Assembly (NCBI GenBank): GCA_903899985.1
Contig: CAIULL010000007.1
Span: 1 to 32,745, forward strand
Origin: an uncultured Schlesneria sp.
Lineage (GTDB): Bacteria; Planctomycetota; Planctomycetia; Planctomycetales; Planctomycetaceae
Direction: 5' to 3'
Length of the DNA stretch: 32,745 nucleotides
Made by a program: the position numbers and the translations under genes. Below, piece by piece: positions 24,999-32,745 of the stretch. Positions within the stretch are counted from its first letter, which is position 1; each line of letters begins with the position of its first letter. The notes under the pieces are model-generated. The model searched no databases. It saw only the letters and a program-made list of their open reading frames with translations, and was not told the DNA's origin.

Positions 24999-27900
24999 AT
25001 GAGCGAACGCGATTCGCGGAACGAACGACTGAGTCATTTGTCGCCAGAGCAACGTGCGAGGTTTCAGCAACGTCTGAACGCAGCGGCCACGAAACCGGTG
25101 GTACAACAGACAATTTCCCGCGTGGAAGAATCAAAATCGACCACGCTTTCGTTCGCTCAGGAGCGCATGTGGTTTCTTAACCAGGTCGAACCTCTGCCAC
25201 AGGTGTACAATCGACCGACGCATCTTCGAATTCTCGGGCGACTGAATCTGGAGGCGCTGCGACAAGCCCTGTCAGAAATTGTGCGACGCCACGCGGTCCT
25301 GAGAACCTGCTTTCCTGTCGTCGACGGATTGCCGACGCTGCGCATCGCCGAAGATGCGGAGCTGGCCATCCCGTTGATTGACTTTTCTCAAATGTCGAAG
25401 AGGGAGCGGGAAAACGCTGCTCAGATGCACCTGTACGAAGAGAGTCAACGTCCATTTAATCTGACCATCGGGCCGGTCGTTCGTGGAGCGTTATTGCGAT
25501 TGTCGGACGACGAACATTGGTTGGCGTTGACTTTTCACCATATTGTTTTTGACGCATGGTCCGAGGGTGTCTTGTGGCGGGAATTCGAGGCGCTTTATGA
25601 GGCTGCCATTCAACATCGGACTTCCCCGTTGAATGAGCTTGCGATTCAATATGCGGATTATGCAGCCTGGCAGCGGTCGCAATGGGAACGATCAGACGGG
25701 CACGTTGAACGTGTTTTCTGGCAGAAAACCTTGTCGCATGCACCGGCCGTGCTTTCGCTTCCCTCCGATTTCCCACGCCCATCACAGCGGTCCGGCCGCG
25801 GTGCCATTCATCGATTTTCCCTGAATGCTGACGTTGTTGAACCTCTGACTCTGCTGTCGCGATCAGAAGAGGCCACCATCTTCCATGTGCTGCTGGCCAC
25901 ATTCCAGATTCTGATGATGCGTTATAGTGGCCAGTCCGACATCTGTATCGGAGTCCCGGTTGCCGGTCGCATCCGGCCAGAGCTCGAATCCTTGATCGGC
26001 TGCTTCGTCAACACACTGGTATCGCGTGCAACGTATTCAAAAGAACAGACATTCCGCCAGATCCTGCGATCCGTGCGGGACGAGACAATCAAGGCATTAG
26101 AAAATCAAAACCTTCCATTCGAGAAGCTGTTACAGGATCTACCGATTGAAAGGTCGCTCGACCATTCGCCTTTGTTCACCGTCATGCTGAATCTGCGGAT
26201 CACGACGCTGTCCGCCCCCCGCCTCGCGGGATTGAAAGTGAGCCGTATTCCGGTCGACCTGCAGACGTCAAAGTTCGATCTGACGCTGAGCCTGAGCCAG
26301 AACGGCGGTCACTACGACGCGGAACTTGAATACGCGACAGATCTTTACAAAGCCGAAACCGCCGCCCGCATGGCCGACCATTACACCGAATTGCTGCGGT
26401 CAATAACAAAAGAAGCCGACAGACCAATTGATCAATTGAATCTGATCGGGGAAGACGAACGCCATAAGATTCTCGTGGAGTGGAATCAGACCGATCGAAA
26501 TTACCCGCGCGACAAGTGCGTACACCAACTGATCGAAGAACAGGTAACAAAGAGACCACAGGCGGTTGCCGTCGAGTTCGAAGGACATTCCCTCACTTAT
26601 GGCGACCTCAACGCACGCGCCAATCAGCTGGCTCATTACCTGCAGAAACTCGGAATCGGTCCGGAATCACGTGTGGGGATTTGTGTTGACCGCTCATTCG
26701 AAATGATCATCGGACTTTTGGCGATTCTTAAAGCTGGAGGTGCCTATGTTCCTCTCGATCCGCATTATCCTGCCGAGCGACTCAACTTCCTCGTTGTCGA
26801 CACCGGAATCACGTTGATCCTGACACAACGACATCTGGAGAGTCGATGGCAAAACGTCGACGAACAATTGTTCGTACTCGATACCGATCACTCCGTCTGC
26901 TGCAATGAGCCGGACGTCAATTTAAATCTGAAACAGTCGTCCGAAAGCTCGGCCTATGTGATCTACACGTCAGGTTCGACAGGAACTCCCAAAGGGGTAG
27001 AAGTTCTGCATCGCGGGATCGTGAGGCTGGTTTGCGGAGCGGACTATGTCCGGCTCGATGAGACGCAGTCGGTACTGCAACTGGCGGTCCTTTCCTTCGA
27101 TGCCTCCACATTTGAAATCTGGGGGCCGTTGTTGCATGGGGGACGTTGTGTCCTGGCCCCCGCTCAATTCCCCGAGCCAGACGAATTACACCAACTGTTG
27201 CGTCAGAAAAACATCCGCACGTTGTGGTTGACCACCTCGTTGTTCAACACCCTCGTGGACGGAAACGTCGACGCACTCAAAGGGGTCGAACAGTTACTCG
27301 TCGGGGGGGAAGCACTCTCGGTTTCGCATATTCGCCGGGCTCAGCAGGCGCTCGGCAGCCAGACACAACTGATCAATGGGTACGGGCCCACCGAAAGTAC
27401 CACCTTCGCCTGTTGCTATCCTTTACCGGCATTGATTCCTGAGGATTGTCAGTCGATCCCGATCGGCCGACCGATTTCCAATACCACTGCTTATGTTCTG
27501 GATGAGAATCGCAAACTGGTCCCTATCGGTGTCGCTGGCGAACTTTACCTGGGCGGGGACGGTCTGGCGCGGGGTTATCTGAACCAACCCGAATTGACAG
27601 CGGAAAAGTTTCTGCCTGATCCCTTCAGCAATCGCCCGAATGCTCGGATGTACAGAACCGGCGACCTGGTTCGCTGGAACGTTGACGGCGTGCTCGAATT
27701 TCTCGGACGACGCGATCAACAGGTCAAATTCCGCGGCTTTCGAATCGAAACCGGCGAGGTCGAGACGGTCCTGTTACGTCATCCCGCAGTCAGGCAAGCG
27801 GTCGTGATGTTGCGCGAAGATCGACCTGGCAAAAAACGACTCGTCGCTTACTTTCTCCCGATGGATCCGACCGCAATCCCATCGACCGACGAGTTGCATC

Positions 27901-30900
27901 TATTTCTGAAAAATCATTTGCCGGAATACATGCTGCCGTCGATCTTTGTTGAGTTACCAGACCTGCCACTGACGATAAATGGTAAGGTCGATCGAATGGG
28001 ATTGCCCGTCCCCAATTATGAGCGATCCGAAGGAAAACACCGCTACACCGCACCTCGAACGCCGCTGGAGCAAATCCTGGCTGAAGCCTGGAAACGTGTT
28101 CTTGGAATCGAACGGGTCGGCGTTGATGACAACTTCTTCGAACTTGGCGGGCATTCACTTCTGGCGATGCAACTGGTTTCTACGGTTGGTCCTCAGTTAA
28201 GCCGTGAGGTTTTCGTCAGGTGGGTTTTTGAAAGCCCCACGATCCGACAGCTTGCACAAAAGCTGATTTCGGTTAAAGGCGAAAACCGTCAGTTGCAGCC
28301 AATTCCTCTCTTCGATCGTTGTCAGCCTCTGCCGCTTTCCTCTGGTCAGCATGCCCTGTGGCTGGTCCAGGCCCTGCTGCCAGACCAGGCGACCTACAAT
28401 CAGCCGTTCGCGATTCGCCTGACCGGACGAATCGACCGAAGATTGATGAATCGAGTGATTGAACAGATTGCCCTCCGACACGAATCACTCCGCACCGCGT
28501 TTGTCCGATCCGGCGAAACACTCATTCAACATATTAGCGCGCCTGCGGAATTTGCAGTGAATTGTCGCGAAATTTCATTGCGACACGAAACGGCCGAACA
28601 ACAAAATCAGGCGCTACAGACGACTTTGCTGGACGAGGCTCGTCGACTGTTCGATCTGGCCGTGGCACCGCTGTGGCGAGTCCTTTGGATTGACCTGGCC
28701 GACGACGATCAGGTGCTCGCGCTCACATTTCATCACAGCATGATTGATGAGTGGTCAGTGCGGCTCTTTTGGCGCGAACTTGACACTCTGTATCGAGCTG
28801 GCGGAAACCTCCCTGCGGCATCGCTGCCGGAACTACCCATCCAATACGCCGACTACGCCATTTGGCAACGTACTCGGGAAGGGACTGCCGAATGGGAACA
28901 GTCGCGGGCGTATTGGAAAAAACAGCTTGCCGATCTACCTCCAGCGATCGACTGGCCGTCAGACCGGGTTCGGCCGCTCCAGCAAAGTGGCGCGGGTTCG
29001 ATTTATGAATTCCGGCTTGGCGATCCTTTAACTCGCCATCTTCGAGAACTGGCTCGCACTGAATCAATCACCTGCTTCTCGTTGATGCTTGCTGCTTTCC
29101 ATGTCTGGCTCGGACGTCTCACTGGACAAGCCGATATCATCGTCGGAACACCGCTGGCAAACCGTGAACGTCCGGAAGTGCAATCGTTGATTGGATACTT
29201 CCTGAATACGCTTCCCATCCGTGCCAGACTGGATGAGAACCTCAACTTCTGTAGCTTACTCAGGCAGATTCATCAGACGTTCTGGGATGCCTGCACACAT
29301 TCCGAAATTCCCTTCGAACAGTTAGTCGAACTCGCTGTTAAAGAGCGTGAACCGGGACGAAACCCGATCTACCAGGTGATGTTTGTTCTGCTGGAAGATT
29401 CGCTCGGTGATTTTCCGATTGGGTCTTCAACGGGAGTGCCTCTCAATGTCCGGACCGGAACCAGCAAGAACGACCTGATGCTTGATATTCAAGCGACCGG
29501 AAACGAATGGGTCTGTCGATTTGAATATGCCACCGATCTGTTCAGCGCTCAAACTGTGGCCCGCATGGCTGATCGTTTCACCGAATTGCTGCGGTCAATC
29601 GTCAAAGACGCTGACGCATCGATTGGCCAGCTGAATTTGGTCGGGAAAGACGAACGCCACAAGATTCTTGTGGAATGGAATCAGACGGGTCGCGATTACC
29701 CGCGTGACCAGTGTCTGCATCAACTCTTCGAAGAACAGGTGCAGAGGACTCCGCACTGCGTCGCGGTCGAGTTCGAAGGAGAGTCCCTGACCTACAGTGA
29801 GCTCAATGCACGCGCCAATCGACTTGCGAGCTACCTTCGTGCGCAAGGAGTACAGCCTGAATCGCTGGTCGGCGTCTACGCCTTCCGGTCACTGGAAATG
29901 GTGGTGAGTCTGTTCGGAATCATGAAGGCAGGAGGAGCCTACGTACCAATCGATCCAGAGTATCCTGCGGAGCGGGTTTCCTACATGCTCTCGGATTCCG
30001 GCGTCACGGTCCTGCTGACTCAAAGTCACCTCGTGGCGAGTTTACCCGATCACTCAGCCACGGTTTTCTGTGTCGATACGGGTTGGAAACAGATCTCGTC
30101 TCTGTCGGATGGGAATCCCGAGACGGAAGTTACGCCATCCAACCTGGCATATATGATCTATACGTCCGGTTCGACGGGCAAACCCAAAGGGGCGATGAAT
30201 ACACATCGTGGGATCGTCAATCGACTGATGTGGATGCAAGAGCAATACGTGCTTACCGCGACGGATGTCGTCTTGCAAAAAACACCGTTCAGCTTCGATG
30301 TTTCTGTCTGGGAGTTTTTCTGGCCCCTTCTGAATGGCGCACGGCTCTGCGTGGCGAAGCCTGGTGGACACAGGGATGCGGACTACCTTGTCCACCTCAT
30401 TCAAACTCAACATGTGACAATTCTCCACTTTGTTCCATCCATGTTGAACGTGTTTCTGGAACATGATGGGGTCGAAGGGTGTGCGTCGCTACGCCACGTG
30501 ATTTGCAGTGGTGAAGCATTGTCCGCTGACCTGAGGAATCGATTCTTCACTCGGCTTGATGTTCCACTCCACAATCTCTACGGACCGACAGAAGCGGCTG
30601 TCGATGTGACACACTGGACATGCCATCGGGACCAGAAGATGCCTTTTGTCCCCATCGGAAGACCGGTCGCAAACACCCAGTGTTACATCCTCGATAAACA
30701 CGGGGAACCGGTGCCGATCGGAGTCTCCGGCGAGTTGTATCTTGGTGGTGTGCAGATTGGACGTGGCTACCATCATCAGCCTGAATTGACCGCCCAGAAA
30801 TTCATTCCCGATCCATTTCAAAGCGACCCGAATGCTCGTCTGTACAAGACGGGCGATCTTTGCCAGTTTCTTGATGACGGCAATATTCGTTTTCTCGGAC

Positions 30901-32285
30901 GGATCGACAACCAGGTCAAGATTCGCGGGTTCCGCATTGAACTCGATGAAATCGAATCGATCCTGGATAGTCATCCTGATGTGTCACAGTGTGTCGTCAA
31001 TATCGACGAAAACGAAGACGGCGAAAAGACCGTCGCGGCTTATCTCGTTCCCTCAAATAAATCAGTTCTCTCGGTTGGACCGCTGCGAAAGTGGCTGGCA
31101 GAACGATTGCCAGAGTACATGATTCCGTCGCGTTACTTCTCGATCTCAGCGGTCCCCCTCAGCCCCAGTGGTAAGGCGGACCGCCGCGGATTGAAGACAG
31201 CGAATGCCGTAGAACTTGAAACCGGGACGAGATACCGCACTCCTCAAACCCGTCTCGAAATCAAGCTCATCGAAATCTGGCAGACGGTTCTGGGACGGAA
31301 GCGAATTGGTATTCAAGACAATTTCTTTGAATTGGGCGGACATTCACTGTTGGCAGTCAAGGTCGTCGATGCAATCAATTCCTCCTGCGGAATCACAGTC
31401 AAGGTCGCAGACCTCTTTCGACATGCGACGGTGGCAGAATTGGCGGAATATCTTTCCAAATCCGATCACGTATCCAACGCATCCAATCGGGGCCAATATC
31501 TGGAATCAGTGCGCCCCGGAAATCACAAAACAAATCTTGTGATTGTCGGTGCCAAATTACGAGTCCCTCTCGAAATGCTTCCACCTGACATCCCGATCTG
31601 GTGGCTGAAGCTGGATGGACTGCATGTCTGGCCACCTCAGCACCTGAATCTCCCGGCTCAAGCTGCAATCCATGCTCAGGAATTGCTGGAGGCAATCCCC
31701 TCCGGAACGATTTTGCTCTGTGGGCACTCGTATAGCGGACTGCTCGCAATTGAAGTCGCCCAGCAGCTGAGAAAGTCGGAACAACATGATGTGATTCTCA
31801 TTCTGCTGGAACCATCAGTCCCGCCAAGGCGATACCAATCAATCTTGGAACGAGCGGCTCAGAAAGTTCTTCGCTACAAAAAGCGATTTCGGTTACGACT
31901 TGTCCAGGAGCTCGCATTGGGACTTCACAAGCGAACCATCGGAAATCTTAACAGGATGTTCATCAGGTCGAGACATTCTTCCGATCAGAAGATCTCGGCT
32001 GACGACCGTTGGAGGTATATGGAGCCGTTTTTATTTGAGCAGGTCCGGGCCTATCAATTGCCAGATTCGATTGAGGATGACGTACATCTGATCAAAACCG
32101 ATTTCTATCAAACGGATTTTTTAGCCACGCTGAATCAAATCACCAAAGGTGCGTTCTCGATCTACTCAGTTTCGGAAAGCCTCGATCACCTCGATATCGC
32201 CAGCCCTCGTCACAGTATGCTCTGGATGAAGATCGTTCAGCAGTTGATCGCGGCGCGATCCAGTTTATCTTCACCTGTGAACTAG
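24999..32285 (+). CDS. Two-module nonribosomal peptide synthetase (C-A-PCP-C-A-PCP-TE)
   Basis: The product is 2428 residues. C1 spans about 45-480, with active site HHIVFDAW (180-187). A1 is about 500-1000, with YTSGSTGTPKG near 653, RGFRIE at 912, and K996. PCP1 has S1053 in GGHSL. C2 is about 1105-1540, with HHSMIDEW (1245-1252). A2 is about 1565-2060, with YTSGSTGKPKG near 1718, RGFRIE at 1976, and K2059. PCP2 has S2116. A thioesterase-like domain fills about 2165-2428, with S2244 in GHSYSG. Aligning by eye to GrsA, the A1 pocket reads DAFWLGGTFK (valine type) and A2 reads DVWHISLVDK (serine type). No epimerisation or methylation domain is present. C1 at the N-terminus means the chain starts on the adjacent acyl-loading protein. 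The expected product is acyl-Val-Ser, released by hydrolysis or cyclisation. Domain order is certain; the amino acids are a good prediction. Confidence 0.95.
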   Translation: MSERDSRNERLSHLSPEQRARFQQRLNAAATKPVVQQTISRVEESKSTTLSFAQERMWFLNQVEPLPQVYNRPTHLRILGRLNLEALRQALSEIVRRHAVLRTCFPVVDGLPTLRIAEDAELAIPLIDFSQMSKRERENAAQMHLYEESQRPFNLTIGPVVRGALLRLSDDEHWLALTFHHIVFDAWSEGVLWREFEALYEAAIQHRTSPLNELAIQYADYAAWQRSQWERSDGHVERVFWQKTLSHAPAVLSLPSDFPRPSQRSGRGAIHRFSLNADVVEPLTLLSRSEEATIFHVLLATFQILMMRYSGQSDICIGVPVAGRIRPELESLIGCFVNTLVSRATYSKEQTFRQILRSVRDETIKALENQNLPFEKLLQDLPIERSLDHSPLFTVMLNLRITTLSAPRLAGLKVSRIPVDLQTSKFDLTLSLSQNGGHYDAELEYATDLYKAETAARMADHYTELLRSITKEADRPIDQLNLIGEDERHKILVEWNQTDRNYPRDKCVHQLIEEQVTKRPQAVAVEFEGHSLTYGDLNARANQLAHYLQKLGIGPESRVGICVDRSFEMIIGLLAILKAGGAYVPLDPHYPAERLNFLVVDTGITLILTQRHLESRWQNVDEQLFVLDTDHSVCCNEPDVNLNLKQSSESSAYVIYTSGSTGTPKGVEVLHRGIVRLVCGADYVRLDETQSVLQLAVLSFDASTFEIWGPLLHGGRCVLAPAQFPEPDELHQLLRQKNIRTLWLTTSLFNTLVDGNVDALKGVEQLLVGGEALSVSHIRRAQQALGSQTQLINGYGPTESTTFACCYPLPALIPEDCQSIPIGRPISNTTAYVLDENRKLVPIGVAGELYLGGDGLARGYLNQPELTAEKFLPDPFSNRPNARMYRTGDLVRWNVDGVLEFLGRRDQQVKFRGFRIETGEVETVLLRHPAVRQAVVMLREDRPGKKRLVAYFLPMDPTAIPSTDELHLFLKNHLPEYMLPSIFVELPDLPLTINGKVDRMGLPVPNYERSEGKHRYTAPRTPLEQILAEAWKRVLGIERVGVDDNFFELGGHSLLAMQLVSTVGPQLSREVFVRWVFESPTIRQLAQKLISVKGENRQLQPIPLFDRCQPLPLSSGQHALWLVQALLPDQATYNQPFAIRLTGRIDRRLMNRVIEQIALRHESLRTAFVRSGETLIQHISAPAEFAVNCREISLRHETAEQQNQALQTTLLDEARRLFDLAVAPLWRVLWIDLADDDQVLALTFHHSMIDEWSVRLFWRELDTLYRAGGNLPAASLPELPIQYADYAIWQRTREGTAEWEQSRAYWKKQLADLPPAIDWPSDRVRPLQQSGAGSIYEFRLGDPLTRHLRELARTESITCFSLMLAAFHVWLGRLTGQADIIVGTPLANRERPEVQSLIGYFLNTLPIRARLDENLNFCSLLRQIHQTFWDACTHSEIPFEQLVELAVKEREPGRNPIYQVMFVLLEDSLGDFPIGSSTGVPLNVRTGTSKNDLMLDIQATGNEWVCRFEYATDLFSAQTVARMADRFTELLRSIVKDADASIGQLNLVGKDERHKILVEWNQTGRDYPRDQCLHQLFEEQVQRTPHCVAVEFEGESLTYSELNARANRLASYLRAQGVQPESLVGVYAFRSLEMVVSLFGIMKAGGAYVPIDPEYPAERVSYMLSDSGVTVLLTQSHLVASLPDHSATVFCVDTGWKQISSLSDGNPETEVTPSNLAYMIYTSGSTGKPKGAMNTHRGIVNRLMWMQEQYVLTATDVVLQKTPFSFDVSVWEFFWPLLNGARLCVAKPGGHRDADYLVHLIQTQHVTILHFVPSMLNVFLEHDGVEGCASLRHVICSGEALSADLRNRFFTRLDVPLHNLYGPTEAAVDVTHWTCHRDQKMPFVPIGRPVANTQCYILDKHGEPVPIGVSGELYLGGVQIGRGYHHQPELTAQKFIPDPFQSDPNARLYKTGDLCQFLDDGNIRFLGRIDNQVKIRGFRIELDEIESILDSHPDVSQCVVNIDENEDGEKTVAAYLVPSNKSVLSVGPLRKWLAERLPEYMIPSRYFSISAVPLSPSGKADRRGLKTANAVELETGTRYRTPQTRLEIKLIEIWQTVLGRKRIGIQDNFFELGGHSLLAVKVVDAINSSCGITVKVADLFRHATVAELAEYLSKSDHVSNASNRGQYLESVRPGNHKTNLVIVGAKLRVPLEMLPPDIPIWWLKLDGLHVWPPQHLNLPAQAAIHAQELLEAIPSGTILLCGHSYSGLLAIEVAQQLRKSEQHDVILILLEPSVPPRRYQSILERAAQKVLRYKKRFRLRLVQELALGLHKRTIGNLNRMFIRSRHSSDQKISADDRWRYMEPFLFEQVRAYQLPDSIEDDVHLIKTDFYQTDFLATLNQITKGAFSIYSVSESLDHLDIASPRHSMLWMKIVQQLIAARSSLSSPVN

Positions 32286-32303
32286 GTGCGGGCGAACCCG
32301 TAC
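32286..32303 (+). terminator. Candidate terminator hairpin after the NRPS gene
   Basis: Directly after the TAG stop, GTGCGGG and CCCGTAC pair (one G-T wobble) around a CGAA loop. The following bases are only moderately T-rich (TTGTTCTTCT after a short gap), so it is a weak Rho-independent candidate. Confidence 0.35.
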
Positions 32304-32530
32304 AAACGATTGTTCTTCTGCTCCAGCAAGCACTCAATTCACGGCGTCGCAAGTCAGTTCAACAGGACGTCGAGGTTCCATACGCCCGGTCAACCCGATA
32401 CTTCTCCTGTCGAACTGGTCTCATAAACCGGGTAACGACATAATCATCGATGACGATTCCGTGAAACTGAGGACAGGGTTTGATTGCGCGAAACGTAAGA
32501 ATTCCGATTATCACAGATAAAGACACAGCC

Positions 32531-32745
32531 ATGACCGACAACCAAGATGAAAACGAAGACGAAATCGCCTCCCAGGAATGGTACGACCAGAAGAGCGCCT
32601 TGATGGCGGAAATCCTGGGTGAAGAACACAACATGGTGATGCACGCGATTATCCCTTATGCGCTCGGGGGTGGACTTGATCTTTACTACTTCCCCAATGG
32701 GATCGAAGGGACTGCCGTCGCCACGAAGGAACTCTGCGAGATTCC
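32531..32745 (+). CDS. Unidentified protein, N-terminal part (cut by window edge)
   Basis: I translated from ATG 32531 to the window end. The frame stays open for 71 codons. The start is acidic (MTDNQDENEDEIASQEWYDQ), followed by MAEILGEEHNMVMHAIIPY and ALGGGLDLYYFPNGIEGTAV. The HAIIPxALGGxLDLYYFPNGIxGT pattern recalls bacterial proteins annotated as suppressor-of-fused-domain or related immunity-type proteins, but this is recollection and not firm. There is no signal peptide. The ribosome site is weak (AAAG). It lies 245 bp after the NRPS gene and is probably a separate unit. Confidence 0.65.
   Translation, partial: MTDNQDENEDEIASQEWYDQKSALMAEILGEEHNMVMHAIIPYALGGGLDLYYFPNGIEGTAVATKELCEI

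Overview
The window looks like about 33 kb of a planctomycete chromosome. The supporting evidence is a DUF1559 pseudopilin-like protein with an H-X9-DG motif, three FG-GAP/ASPIC (CRTAC1-type) proteins, a secreted thioredoxin-like protein with a CYRC motif, several GTG starts, moderate GC content and GC-rich dispersed hairpins between genes. I cannot fix the genus from sequence alone.

Layout. Positions 1-1040 (minus) hold the N-terminal half of a UvrD/PcrA helicase, cut by the window edge. Positions 1041-1534 are intergenic with a palindromic GC-rich repeat. Positions 1535-15457 form a large cell-envelope block. It has a plus-strand half (64-aa membrane protein, TPR/FG-GAP/ASPIC protein, FG-GAP/ASPIC lipoprotein, and a TPR protein with seven CXXCH haem motifs). 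It also has a minus-strand half (64-aa membrane protein, TPR/FG-GAP/ASPIC protein, DUF1559 pseudopilin, small lipoprotein). The two halves converge on a strong hairpin at about 10281-10331. The pair of a 64-aa membrane protein followed by a ~1000-aa TPR/beta-propeller protein occurs twice, once on each strand, and the two small proteins are clearly related to each other. This duplicated cassette is the best candidate here for an undescribed system, probably a surface or periplasmic complex connected with the multihaem cytochrome.

Positions 15903-22921 are mostly housekeeping or metabolic genes: a hypothetical protein, YjbQ, a secreted CYRC protein, NAD kinase, a MacB-like permease without its ATPase, UxaA-type altronate dehydratase, and an SDR-fold protein that lacks the catalytic Ser-Tyr-Lys triad.

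Positions 23122-32285 are a compact nonribosomal peptide locus. A stand-alone adenylation-carrier protein (AAE3/oxalyl-CoA-synthetase-like domain plus PCP) lies 17 bp upstream of a 2428-aa synthetase with the order C-A-PCP-C-A-PCP-TE. The adenylation-pocket residues I read are DAFWLGGTFK (valine-type) and DVWHISLVDK (serine-type), so the likely product is an acyl-Val-Ser compound or a cyclised or oligomerised form of it. No phosphopantetheinyl transferase, exporter or tailoring gene is evident in the window. At 32531 another gene starts and runs off the end.
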